In this document: positions 1-8,300 of the stretch, in pieces | How the letters are laid out: every line of letters starts with the position of its first letter | Numbering within the stretch: the first letter of the stretch is position 1 | NCBI GenBank assembly: GCA_013151345.1 | Contig: JAADIM010000115.1 | Location: 1 to 35,899 of the forward strand | Length of the DNA stretch: 35,899 nucleotides | Reading direction: 5' to 3' | From: Gammaproteobacteria bacterium | GTDB taxonomy: Bacteria; Pseudomonadota; Gammaproteobacteria; SG8-11 | The notes under the pieces: generated by a model | The model's input: only the letters and a program-made list of their open reading frames with translations | Databases searched by the model: none | What the model was told of the DNA's origin: nothing | Program-made: the position numbers and the translations under genes

Positions 1-273
1 AGCGCCATTTTCTTGAATGGCCCAAAGTCTTCCATCTCCACCGACGCTGATTATCGTAGCTTTAATCCCAGGAAAGCTCTTATTCTCATTTGTGTCTACG
101 TTTCTCCAATGGACACTTCCATCTGGATCCACATAATAACAAGCTTGACCTGTTGCTGAGTCAGCAAAAATAAATTTACGGTTTTCGCTGTAAATATCCC
201 AACGCGAATATTCTGGCGCCCAGCGAGTCCAAGCGCCATTTTTTTGAATGGCCCACATTCTATTTGTATTCAT
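1..273 (-). CDS. WAIQ-repeat protein, 5' end only (runs off window)
   Basis: The minus strand reads open from an ATG at 273 to the window edge (91 codons), so only the N-terminus is present; it is absent from the ORF track because its stop lies outside. A good Shine-Dalgarno (AAGGAAGG) sits just upstream. The translation contains two copies of a short motif, MWAIQKNGAWTRWAP near residue 6 and LWAIQENGA at residues 83-91, separated by a Trp/Tyr/Asp-rich stretch (CYYVDPDGSVHWRNV). This spacing resembles tectonin- or tachylectin-type beta-propeller lectin repeats, but I do not recognise the family with confidence. No signal peptide is seen. The rest of the gene lies to the left. Confidence 0.6.
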   Translation of the reverse strand, partial: MNTNRMWAIQKNGAWTRWAPEYSRWDIYSENRKFIFADSATGQACYYVDPDGSVHWRNVDTNENKSFPGIKATIISVGGDGRLWAIQENGA

Positions 274-743
274 TATCCTTCCTTAAAATATTTGAAGATT
301 CTCAGACACTTTTGTAATATTATTCAGGTAAAGTGTAACGTAGATGTATTGATAAATATATTAAATCAACAATACCAAACAAAAAAGGCGTGCCCCGTTT
401 CCGGTAGCAGGCCTTTTCATCTCGGTTTACCGCCGCGACCCAAAGACCGCACAAATAATCCGAGATCGCCTCGATTCCTTGTCGCTTAAACCTTTCGCTA
501 CCATCGCCATCATCCCGGCAGAATAAGTAATATCAGAAGGGGGGCAGGTTACTTGTATAATAATCAAAACCAAATATACAACCACTTTTTAACTTTGGAT
601 ATGATACAAGCAACTTGACCCTGTATGCTTTATCATAGAAACGAACCTTACAACTGCTTATTACCAAAACTAGACGGTCAACGAATATTATCTAGATCAA
701 AATTTGCAGTACCTCAGGGTCAGAGAGCAATAAACGCTAATAA
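274..743. other. Intergenic stretch with one hairpin, no gene recognised
   Basis: No supported gene. The 81-codon plus-strand ORF at 244-489 lacks a convincing ribosome site, has composition unlike a real protein and overlaps the start of the WAIQ-repeat gene, so it is left out. The stretch holds the upstream region of that gene and a terminator-like hairpin at 381-417. The part from about 600 to 743 may be eroded sequence of the C2-like fragment that follows. Confidence 0.5.
381..417 (-). terminator. Rho-independent terminator candidate
   Basis: On the minus strand AAAGGC, TGC and CC segments pair with GG, GCA and GCCTTT around a GGAAAC loop, followed by a run of six T. It would stop transcription arriving from the right before the WAIQ-repeat gene. 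Structure judged by eye only. Confidence 0.4.
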
Positions 744-1079
744 GTCCATTGCCTAGAAACGGGTGAAAGCAAGGGTGGTGGGGACGATCTCTATATTAAG
801 TACACTGTCGATGGTGGCAGTTTTGAAGACCGGTATCCATCTGGGACCGGCAGTGGTGGTCCCGATATTGAAGCAGGTGAGGACTGGCAGCTGGACCTGG
901 ATATCAGCTTCAAAAATACGTTAAGGATCGATTTGTATGATAACGACACGACGAGTTCGAACGATAGCTTAGGTTATCATAACTATACCGCAGGTGACGA
1001 ACAAAATGATATGACCGTCAACACCCAGTCAAATTGTGATGGGCAATATACGTTTGTAACTGGACCACCATCAGCTTAA
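744..1079 (+). pseudogene. C2-like / calcium-binding domain fragment, 5' end lost
   Basis: A frame opens after a TAA at 741-743 and runs to a TAA at 1077-1079 with no ATG or GTG at its beginning, so it is the C-terminal remainder of a gene. It reads TGESKGGGDDLYIKYTVDGG, then LRIDLYDNDTTSSNDSLG, then a Cys-containing tail ending TGPPSA. The pattern (D-L-Y-I-K-Y, later L-R-I-D-L-Y-D-N-D) resembles small C2-like or crystallin-like calcium-binding beta-sandwich domains. A terminator-like hairpin follows, consistent with a former gene end. Function cannot be stated; truncation is likely but a frameshift upstream is also possible. Confidence 0.5.
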
Positions 1080-1163
1080 CTGCCGCCACTAGACGAAAGC
1101 CTGCGTGGTTTCTCTCACAGAAGAATGTGGGATGAAGCAGCAGATATAATGGCATAACTACGT

Positions 1164-1199
1164 AAAGGCCACCTACCAACATGGGTAAGTGTGGCCTTT
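1164..1199 (+). terminator. Rho-independent terminator candidate
   Basis: AAAGGCCAC pairs with GTGGCCTTT across a loop whose inner bases can extend the stem, followed by a mildly T-rich stretch. It lies about 85 bases downstream of the C2-like fragment. Confidence 0.5.
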
Positions 1200-1296
1200 C
1201 ATTGTTATATTGTAACGCAACGATGTGTAATGGAATTAATAAAACAATTCCAATTCCAAGCTCAAACGTAAAATACGTTACAATCCATAGTGCAAA

Positions 1297-1431
1297 TTAA
1301 AACCTACCTAATACCAAGTCGCCGACATTGCTGATATAAAATACGCCGAGGCCACCAAAAAATCAGGTTATAAAAACACCGACTGCCATATTTTTAGGCT
1401 GCGTTAAAGTGGTAGCTGTTAATTTATCCAC
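1297..1431 (-). pseudogene. TM2-like small membrane protein remnant
   Basis: A GTG at 1431 preceded by AAGGAG opens a frame reading MDKLTATTLTQPKNMAVGVFIT, then a TGA, then FFGGLGVFYISNVGD and a stop after 45 codons. The K-x-x-A-V...F-F-G-G-L-G-V-F-Y pattern is that of TM2-domain proteins, whose usual second helix is missing. The TGA sits where TM2 proteins often have Trp, so a TGG-to-TGA mutation is plausible. The small membrane ORF at 1484-1669 lies just upstream on the same strand. Confidence 0.4.
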
Positions 1432-1483
1432 GCGTATTCTCCTTATTTAGCTGATGTATTATTATGTTGAGTTATAGAGATGG

Positions 1484-1669
1484 TTAGTAGCAATCAATTA
1501 TAGTACCAATCAATAAAGTACCAATACAAAATATAATAAAATAGAATTCATTTAGGAAATGGTCGAACATAACAAAGAGAATAGAAAAAATAAAAGTAAG
1601 TCCACAGGATATGTATCCTATTATTGGTGTTCCCATGTATTGTATGATGAATTTAATATGAACACACAC
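1484..1669 (-). CDS. Small hydrophobic protein, hypothetical
   Basis: A 61-codon frame with a GTG start and two predicted membrane segments (residues about 14-34 and 43-60). There are no cysteine motifs and no family I recognise. The ribosome site is only a weak purine run (GAGAG). It lies about 50 bases upstream of the TM2-like remnant on the same strand, so the two may have been one transcript encoding small membrane proteins. It may equally be a chance AT-rich hydrophobic ORF; confidence is low. Confidence 0.25.
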   Translation of the reverse strand: MCVHIKFIIQYMGTPIIGYISCGLTFIFSILFVMFDHFLNEFYFIIFCIGTLLIGTIIDCY

Positions 1670-1707
1670 ACTCTCTCTACTATCCTTATCATGTTTTTGG
1701 AGCTTAT

Positions 1708-2004
1708 ATGAAACAATATAATTACGATAATCTATGCGAAATTCTTGGTGAAAAAGTAATGCTCAAAGATGACCAAGGCAAGGAAATAGAACTGACGATT
1801 GCTGAAGTCTATAAAGGAACGTTGGACGGGGACGACTGGGAAGCCTTTTCGGTTATTTATCATGGAAGAAAAGACTTTTTTATTTCTCAGGGCGTCTATA
1901 CTTTTACTCATGAGAAATTTGGCGACAAAAGTTTATTTCTATCTCCTAAATCTGAAACTGAGTATGAAACTGTAGTAACACGTAAAAGGTCAAGTTCTGC
2001 ATGA
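1708..2004 (+). CDS. DUF6916-type small protein of tail-collar cassette
   Basis: A 98-residue protein starting at an ATG with GGAG about eight bases upstream. The pattern ELTIAEVYKG (residues 27-36), FSVIYHGRKD, then QGVYTFTHEKFGDKSLFLSP matches the small DUF6916-type proteins that I know as neighbours of Mdp/tail-collar genes: L-t-I-a-E-V, F-x-G, Q-G-x-Y-x-h-x-x-h, L-F-L-x-P. It has no signal peptide or membrane segment. The function of the family is unknown. It lies upstream of the collar triad on the same strand, with the GNAT gene inverted in between. The last few residues (RKRSSSA) are low complexity. Family call is from pattern memory, not a search. Confidence 0.65.
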   Translation: MKQYNYDNLCEILGEKVMLKDDQGKEIELTIAEVYKGTLDGDDWEAFSVIYHGRKDFFISQGVYTFTHEKFGDKSLFLSPKSETEYETVVTRKRSSSA

Positions 2005-2091
2005 ATTAACGACAACTATCTCAAAAAAATAACGTCGAAAGAGAATAATGAAATACAACAATAAAGAAAAATGCTAGTGCTAGTGTTAGGG

Positions 2092-2604
2092 CTAGGGTCG
2101 CCATTCCATCAGCAAATAAATATCGTTGGTCTTCGTTTTCAGTTCGAATCCCAATCGCTCGTAAAGCCGTTTTGCCGGATTGTTATGCTCGACATGAATC
2201 GTTACCGATTTCCCACTGGTTTTGGCTTGTTCAAACAATTGATGGAAAAAATAAGTGCCCACGCCTGTGTTACGATATTCTGGCATCAACGCGATGTCTA
2301 CAATACGAATTTCTTTTTCCCAATAATCCACAAACAGACGTCCAATGGGTGCATTGTCAAACTCAATAATATTAAAGGCATCAGTGCAATAATGCTGAGT
2401 GTAATGACTGTATTGAGCGCTAAACTGTTGTTTTAAAAAGTCCAGTTTTTCCTGTTGGGAAAAATTGGTCATTGCGAGTTCACTTTCACGCGTAGAAGCA
2501 TAGAGTGCTTCCATAAAGGGAATATCATTATGGGTATGTTTTCTAAGGGATCTTTTGTTTGCGCTTTTATTAGCCTTAGTATTAGTACAATGATTTGTTT
2601 GCAT
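2092..2604 (-). CDS. GNAT-family N-acetyltransferase
   Basis: A 170-residue protein of the GCN5-related acetyltransferase fold, which moves the acetyl group of acetyl-CoA to an amine. Motif A is seen around residues 121-140 as MPEYRNTGVGTYFFHQLFEQ (the R/Q-x-x-G-x-G/A acetyl-CoA loop appears as RNTGVG), followed by AKRLYERLGFE, the usual motif B end. About 20 Lys/Asn/Ser-rich residues precede the domain, so the true start could be internal. It is divergent from the collar genes, which begin 120 bases away, and sits between the DUF6916-type gene and the first collar gene. Substrate cannot be read; a role in modifying a cassette protein is an inference from position only. Confidence 0.8.
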   Translation of the reverse strand: MQTNHCTNTKANKSANKRSLRKHTHNDIPFMEALYASTRESELAMTNFSQQEKLDFLKQQFSAQYSHYTQHYCTDAFNIIEFDNAPIGRLFVDYWEKEIRIVDIALMPEYRNTGVGTYFFHQLFEQAKTSGKSVTIHVEHNNPAKRLYERLGFELKTKTNDIYLLMEWRP

Positions 2605-2639
2605 GAGAGTTTGTAACTTAAGTTATCAGCTATCGAATT

Positions 2640-2673
2640 ATTTATACGGCAGTCCTATTTATACGGTAGGCCT
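2640..2673 (+). repeat. 17-bp direct repeat pair in divergent promoter region
   Basis: ATTTATACGGCAGTCCT is followed immediately by ATTTATACGGTAGGCCT (15 of 17 identical). The pair lies between the GNAT gene and the first collar gene, a place where an operator would act on both. Confidence 0.45.
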
Positions 2674-2685
2674 ATAGGGTAAATT

Positions 2686-2719
2686 GTGAGGAGACTCACG
2701 CTAAATGTAAAGAGGAGAA
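2686..2719 (+). promoter_or_regulatory. 5' UTR hairpin and strong ribosome site of first collar gene
   Basis: GTGAG-GAGA-CTCAC forms a five-pair hairpin closed by a GNRA-type tetraloop at 2686-2699, followed by the ribosome site AAAGAGGAGAATGTT ahead of the ATG at 2724. The hairpin could protect the 5' end of the collar mRNA. Confidence 0.4.
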
Positions 2720-2723
2720 TGTT

Positions 2724-3257
2724 ATGGCAGAACCTTTTGTAAGTGAAATGCGCATGTTTGGTTTTGGCTGGGCGCCACGAGGTTGGGCGCAATGCGATGG
2801 ACAAAGCTTACCGATCAGTCAAAATCAAACTTTGTATTCGTTATTGGGGACCAGCTTTGGTGGCGACGGACGTACCAGTTTTAACTTACCCGATATGCGC
2901 AGTCGAGTGCCGGTGCACAGTCATGGTAGTGCTAATATCCCTTTAGGTACAGCGGGCGGCACTCAGTCTGTGACTCTTACATCAGAGCAATTAGCGACGC
3001 ATACTCATACCATGAAAGCGACCACCAGCAATGGGAATGCGATGACCTTTACCGGAAACATAATTGCTGCGGGATTCGACAATCGTCCTGATAAACAGCT
3101 GCCGGTCGATATGTATGGTCCTGCTGCTAATCTAGTGAGTTTAAACACTCAAAGTGTTTCAAGTAATGGTTCGGGAATGTCCCATGATAATATGCAGCCC
3201 TCTACGGTGGTTAATTTTTGTATCGCGCTTAGCGGTCTATTCCCGTCAAGAAATTAA
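2724..3257 (+). CDS. Tail-collar (Mdp-like) protein 1
   Basis: A 177-residue protein of the phage tail-collar family, similar to the non-phage microcystin-dependent protein Mdp. The N-terminal signature is EPFVSEMRMFGFGWAPRGWA, then CDGQSLPISQNQTLYSLLGT, then GGDGRTSFNLPDMRSRVPVH; a His pair (THTHTMKA) follows and the end is FCIALSGLFPSRN. No signal peptide is present. It is the first of three tandem paralogues of almost equal length, 16 bases before the second, and has the strongest ribosome site of the three. The family is best known as a receptor-binding fibre part in phages, but there are no other phage genes here. The cellular role is unknown. Confidence 0.85.
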   Translation: MAEPFVSEMRMFGFGWAPRGWAQCDGQSLPISQNQTLYSLLGTSFGGDGRTSFNLPDMRSRVPVHSHGSANIPLGTAGGTQSVTLTSEQLATHTHTMKATTSNGNAMTFTGNIIAAGFDNRPDKQLPVDMYGPAANLVSLNTQSVSSNGSGMSHDNMQPSTVVNFCIALSGLFPSRN

Positions 3258-3273
3258 TTAAGGAGAACAGAAT

Positions 3274-3807
3274 ATGAGTGATCCCTATTTAGGTGAAATG
3301 CGCATGTTTGCAGGTAATTTTGCGCCGCGATCCTGGGCATTTTGTAACGGTGCTTTGTTGTCAGTGGCAGAGAATAACGCGTTGTTTTCTTTATTAGGTA
3401 CAACGTATGGGGGTGATGGTCGCACTACGTTTGCTTTGCCGGAAATGCGTGGCCGATTACCGGTGCATCATGGTCAGGGTCCCGGCTTGTCCGACCGCCG
3501 CTTAGGAACGAAATTGGGTTCAGAAAGTGTCACATTGAACACGACCCAAATGCCAAATCATCATCACATCTTAAATGCGAGTACTGACGTGGCGAGTTCA
3601 AGCAATCCTGCCGGTGATGTTTTGGCATCACAAAATGACGGTGATATTCCTTATGCTACACAACCGGAAGATCCAGTCAACGTCGAAAACATGAACAGTC
3701 AAACTCTCGCAATGGCAGGCGGCAATCAATTTCATAACAACATGATGCCTTATCTTTCCATTAGCTTTATTATCGCCCTATTCGGTATCTATCCGAGCCG
3801 GTCTTAA
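3274..3807 (+). CDS. Tail-collar (Mdp-like) protein 2
   Basis: The second paralogue, 177 residues, with AAGGAG just upstream of its ATG. It keeps all the family blocks: GEMRMFAGNFAPRSWAFCNG, LFSLLGTTYGGDGRTTFALP, a GQGPGLSDRRLG loop, NHHHIL, and a C-terminal IIALFGIYPSRS. The GPGLS-R-x-L/I-G loop is shared with paralogue 3 but not with paralogue 1, which has AGGTQS there, so the three have diverged in the middle and central-to-C-terminal region while keeping the ends. That is what would be expected of a conserved trimerising or docking end with variable surface parts. It is 11 bases from the third gene, so co-transcribed. Confidence 0.85.
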   Translation: MSDPYLGEMRMFAGNFAPRSWAFCNGALLSVAENNALFSLLGTTYGGDGRTTFALPEMRGRLPVHHGQGPGLSDRRLGTKLGSESVTLNTTQMPNHHHILNASTDVASSSNPAGDVLASQNDGDIPYATQPEDPVNVENMNSQTLAMAGGNQFHNNMMPYLSISFIIALFGIYPSRS

Positions 3808-3818
3808 GGAGAATTATT

Positions 3819-4358
3819 ATGTCAGAACCCTTTATTGCGGAAGTAAGAATGTGGGGCTGTAATTATGCTCCCCGTGGCTGGGCTTTTTGCGATGGTCAAT
3901 TATTGCCTGTCGCCGAAAATACGGCTCTATTTTCTCTTGTAGGTACGCTTTACGGTGGTGACGGTCGTACGACACTGGGCTTGCCTAATTTAACGGATCG
4001 GTCGCCGATGCAACAAGGTAGTGGACCCGGTTTGTCCAGCAGACCGATTGGTCAATTCGGAGGCACGGCTCAAGAGGTATTAGCAGAAGCACAAATTCCA
4101 ACCCATGACCATATTGTTAGAGGCGTTACAGCAGCAGGTAGCGCTGCTACACCCGCCAGCGACCTATATATGGGGCAAGATAAATCATCACGCGGCGAAA
4201 GTATCTTTTATACGTCGACAGATACGACAATGAATACAACGCTATCTGCTGAGGCGATAGGGGCGAGTGGTTCAAGTCAGGCGCATGAGAATCAGCAACC
4301 TTTTTTAGGTGTTAACTTTTGTATTGCTTTGCAAGGGATATATCCTTCAAGATCTTGA
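3819..4358 (+). CDS. Tail-collar (Mdp-like) protein 3
   Basis: The third paralogue, 179 residues, with AAGGAG upstream. Blocks in order: EPFIAEVRMWGCNYAPRGWA, FCDGQLLPVAENTALFSLVG, GGDGRTTLGLPNLTDRSPMQ, GSGPGLSSRPIG, IPTHDHIV and a C-terminal FCIALQGIYPSRS. It has Cys at residue 14 where the other two have Phe or Asn, a possible paralogue-specific feature. A strong terminator follows, so the triad appears to be one transcript separate from the sulfotransferase gene. The role is unknown; a self-assembling extracellular or receptor-type complex is an inference from the three near-equal paralogues. Confidence 0.85.
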   Translation: MSEPFIAEVRMWGCNYAPRGWAFCDGQLLPVAENTALFSLVGTLYGGDGRTTLGLPNLTDRSPMQQGSGPGLSSRPIGQFGGTAQEVLAEAQIPTHDHIVRGVTAAGSAATPASDLYMGQDKSSRGESIFYTSTDTTMNTTLSAEAIGASGSSQAHENQQPFLGVNFCIALQGIYPSRS

Positions 4359-4365
4359 CATTTTG

Positions 4366-4392
4366 CAGTATCAGGGGATTCCCTTGATACTG
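4366..4392 (+). terminator. Terminator of the collar triad
   Basis: CAGTATCAGGGG and CCCTTGATACTG form a 12-pair stem (one G-T pair) with a three-base loop, followed by ATTTGAAAGATTTT. It begins eight bases after the third collar stop codon. Confidence 0.7.
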
Positions 4393-4493
4393 ATTTGAAA
4401 GATTTTAAAAAATTGAATATATCACTTGCATGATGGGCTTACCCCATATTTTTGACTAACCATATTAACTGTCGGGAATAATTACTTGCCGTT

Positions 4494-5339
4494 ATGAGTT
4501 CAAGCTATCATTTCATCTCAGGTCTGCCGCGCTCAGGTTCAACGCTGTTGTCCGCGATACTGCGGCAGAATCCGCGTTTTCATGCGGGCATGAGCAGCCC
4601 GGTGACGGCCATGTTCAAGTCGGTGTTGAACATCGTCAGCGCCGGTGGTGAGTTTTCTGGACAGATTTCAAACGAAAAACGCCAACGACTATTGGCAGGG
4701 TTGTTTGACAACTACTATGCTGACTGTGACAAAGACGTGATTTTTGACACGGGCCGAGGCTGGACGGGTCAATTGGCGGCCATGAAGATCCTCTATCCCG
4801 AATCCCGTTTTATCTGCTGTGTGCGTGATGTGGCTTGGGTCATGGACAGCATGGAGCATCAGTTTCGCAAAGACCCATTCGAAAACACGCGCCTCTTTAA
4901 TGATGATGTAGAGCGTGCCAGCGTCTACAGCCGGGTTAACGCCCTGGGTATGCATAACCGCATGGTGGGCTCAGTCTGGGCTATGCTGAAGGACGCCTAT
5001 TATTCAGAAGAAGCCAATTCACTGCTATTGGTAGACTATGCGTTACTGAGTAGCGTGCCGCACAACGTGATGCCGCTCATTTACGATTTTCTCGGCGAAC
5101 AACCATTCGAGCATAATTTTGATCACGTTGAGTACGACGCTGCCGAGTTCGACGCCAATCTTGGCGTAGAGGGTATGCACAGAATTAGCGGCCCGGTAAA
5201 ACGCAACGAGCGGCGCACCATTCTACCGCCTGACTTGTTTAAGAAATATTCTGAGATGAGCTTTTGGCAAGACCAAAAGGGCACGCGTGCCCATGTGATC
5301 GCCCCCAAACGGACTGAGGTTGAAGGTCAGGGCGAGTAA
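4494..5339 (+). CDS. Sulfotransferase-family protein
   Basis: A 281-residue cytosolic protein with the 5' PAPS-binding loop FISGLPRSGSTLLSAIL near residues 7-23 and a 3'-phosphate-type block ESRFICCVRDVAWVMDSM around residue 105. These are the two hallmarks of PAPS-dependent sulfotransferases (Sulfotransfer_3-like). The family moves a sulfuryl group to a hydroxyl or amine; the acceptor is unknown. It lies between the collar triad and the giant surface protein, about 40 bases before the latter, on the same strand. The ribosome site is weak. Sulfation of a glycan or of a cassette protein is an inference. Its base composition looks more GC-rich than the collar genes, perhaps a separate origin. 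Confidence 0.75.
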   Translation: MSSSYHFISGLPRSGSTLLSAILRQNPRFHAGMSSPVTAMFKSVLNIVSAGGEFSGQISNEKRQRLLAGLFDNYYADCDKDVIFDTGRGWTGQLAAMKILYPESRFICCVRDVAWVMDSMEHQFRKDPFENTRLFNDDVERASVYSRVNALGMHNRMVGSVWAMLKDAYYSEEANSLLLVDYALLSSVPHNVMPLIYDFLGEQPFEHNFDHVEYDAAEFDANLGVEGMHRISGPVKRNERRTILPPDLFKKYSEMSFWQDQKGTRAHVIAPKRTEVEGQGE

Positions 5340-5378
5340 AAATAATGAATAAAAATTAATAGGTAAAAGGAAAAAAAC

Positions 5379-8300
5379 ATGAAGAATCGGTTCCATTCTC
5401 AGCATGACGGACATTCATTATTGCATCGTACCGCATTCGCATCTGCTATCGCCCTGGCGCTGAGTCCTGTCGCTACCAGTCATGCCTCAATACTGGCTTT
5501 GTCGAAACCGGATGTGTTCACGCCTGAAACGTTTGCTTTAGCTGTACCGATGGTAGCACTGCCCATGGCATCCATCGCGGCACCGCTAATTGTAAAGGCA
5601 CCACTAACGGTAAAACAGCCGCATACTGGCGAGCTGCAAATTCTCACCGGCGGCAGTCAAATCGTCTTCATTGATGCCGCAGTGATTGATTACCAAACAC
5701 TGGTTAATGGCCTTGCGCCTGGCGCTGAGGTTTATCTGCTCGATAACCAGCACGATGGTGTGCGACAGATGGCTAAGATTCTTGGCCGCTACCGCAATGT
5801 ACAGGCCGTACACATCATTGCTCACGGTGAAGAGGCGAGTGTGCAATTGGGTAGTGTTACCTTTGATACCAATACGCTGTCAAATAATTACCAAAGTGAG
5901 ATGAACACTATTCGTCAGGCATTGGCTGAGGATAGCGATCTGTTGGTGCATAGCTGTAACACCGGTCGCGGTGCTGCAGGACGCAATTTCGTTGAAGAGC
6001 TCGCCATGGTTACTGGCGCCGATGTCGCTGCCTCTGATGACCTGACCGGTAGCACCGCGCAAGGCGCAGATTGGGAACTTGAAATCAGCAGCGGTTCTAT
6101 CGAAACCGGTTCTCCTTTTTCGGCGGCGGCATTACGAGATTTCAGTGACGTGCTGGCGCTACCGGCGGATAACACCATATTTGATTTTAGCTCATTTTCC
6201 GGTTCGGGCAGCAATACGCTGACGAATACTTACTTCAACGTGACCGCCGACGATAGTACTGGGGCGAAACCATTGACTATCTACGCTGCTTCGGTGGCGT
6301 ATATAAACTCTGCTACCACGAATGTCACCGGTGCATTCTTCAACGTGGTGGCGGATGGGGTAGATGTTGGCACGTTCCAGCTGACCACGGTGGTTATGGG
6401 AGACTATTCGGCGGCGGCCAATTTTTCAGGTTTTTATATCAAGGGCTATATGTCCGGCGGTGGCACGGTGTTGTCCACCACGAAGAACGGCACGGACGGT
6501 GTGCAGGATACATTCACGTTCAGCGGTGCCGATATGAGCAACTTTGTCGGGGTAAATCTGACGTCGTTCAAGGTTTTCTTCAACGAGGACGATGCTAGCG
6601 CCATTCCCGTTACGGATGCCGAGTTCCGCAGCTTCACCACCACTGGCGCCGCCGCGCCTGCCCCCGCTAACACAGCGCCCACAATTACCGGAACCCCTGT
6701 CAGTGTTACCGTCACGGAAGACGTCGCGACGGATGTTAATCTCTCGGCGGTTACTTTCGCCGACGTAGACGGTGATACGCTAACGGTTACTTTAACTGCA
6801 AACGCCGGAACCATCGCTTCTGCAGGTGGTAATGGTGTATTTGGTGGTGTAACGATTGCAAGTTCCGGCACATCTGCGATGACGCTGGCAGGGACGGCAG
6901 CCAATATCAACACCTTTCTTGATACCACCACCAACATCAAATACACGTCCGCTGCCAACGACACGACGTCACGGAACATCGCCGTTAAGGCCAATGATGC
7001 TACGGTTGATTCATCGATTAGTAATATCACTGTGAACATCACCGCCATAGGTGACACCCCTAGTGTGACTAATGCCAGTACCGATGAAGATGTACAAAGT
7101 ACATCAGGCCTGGTAGTGACGCGTAACGCAGCTGATAGCACTGAAGTGACGGATTTTAAAATCACCAGCATTACCGGCGGTAGCTTGTTCCAAAATGATG
7201 GCAGTACGCCGATTACCAATAATGCCTTTATTACGTTTGCCCAGGCCAACGCCGGGTTAAAATTTACCCCCACGGCTAATAGTAGTAGTAATGGTTCGTT
7301 TAATATCCAGGCGGGTACGGATGGGATTGGGGGCGGACTCTCTGCAGGGAGTGCGACAGCTACGATCACCGTTAATGCGGTTAATGATGATCCTTCCAAT
7401 GGGGGCACCTTACCGACCGATGTTATTGTTACTGAAGATGTCGCAGGCAATTTTGATATATCGGGCGTGACGCTTGTTGATCTGGATGCGGGTGTGAGTA
7501 ATGTGCTTGTTACGCTGACTGCAAGCGCCGGGATATTAGCGGCAACCACGGGGGGCAGTGTAACAGTAGGCGGCTCTGGTACCAGTACCTTAACGCTTAC
7601 CGGCACTGTTGCGAATATCGATACTTTTTTGAATACGGCCAGCAATATTCAATATACCGGTGCAACCGATGTTAATGGTAATAATGCCGCGACGGTTGCA
7701 GTTAAAATAAACGACGGCGGTAACACTGGCTCCGGGGGTGGCACCGATATCGCGCTGGGTACGGTTAATATGGATATCACGGCAGCGAACGATGCGCCCA
7801 CCAATATCGCCCTCTCTGCGACCAGTATCAATCAAAGCGCGACCGGCGCTGCGGCCAATGTAGGCAACTTAACGTCTACAGATATTGATGATGCGAGCTT
7901 TACTTATACGTTGGCTGCTTCCGGCACAGCCGCTAATGGGTTATGCGGTGCGGGTAATGATGCCAGCAATGCTAATTTTCAAATAACGACGGCCTCGTTT
8001 GAAACGGGGGGCACGTTGACGCCAGGCAGCTATAAAGCCTGTATCCAGACCAATGATGGCGACACGACGTTTGAAAAAACGTTTACCATTACGGTTAACG
8101 ATGATGCTGCGCCTACTATCAGTTCCGTCAGTATTCCCAACAACGCGCATAAAGTCGGTGATACGGTTACCGCAACCATTACGGTGGCGTCAGATACCGA
8201 AGATTATACTGCTGGCGGCTCTATCGCTGGAACCGTTGCCGGTTATACTTTAGGTGCTTTAAGCAAGACTAATAACACAACCTATACTGCGACGTTTACC

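Noticed and set aside
2724-4358. Prophage
   Set aside because: Collar genes are the only phage-like genes. No integrase, terminase, portal, capsid, sheath or lysis gene is near, and collar proteins of this type are known outside phages.
6446-7645. 399-codon antisense ORF inside the giant surface-protein gene
   Set aside because: It is a shadow of the Thr/Val/Ala-rich repeats read in reverse (a Val/Pro/Leu-rich product without domains); the same happens over the other repeats. No ribosome site or independent family.
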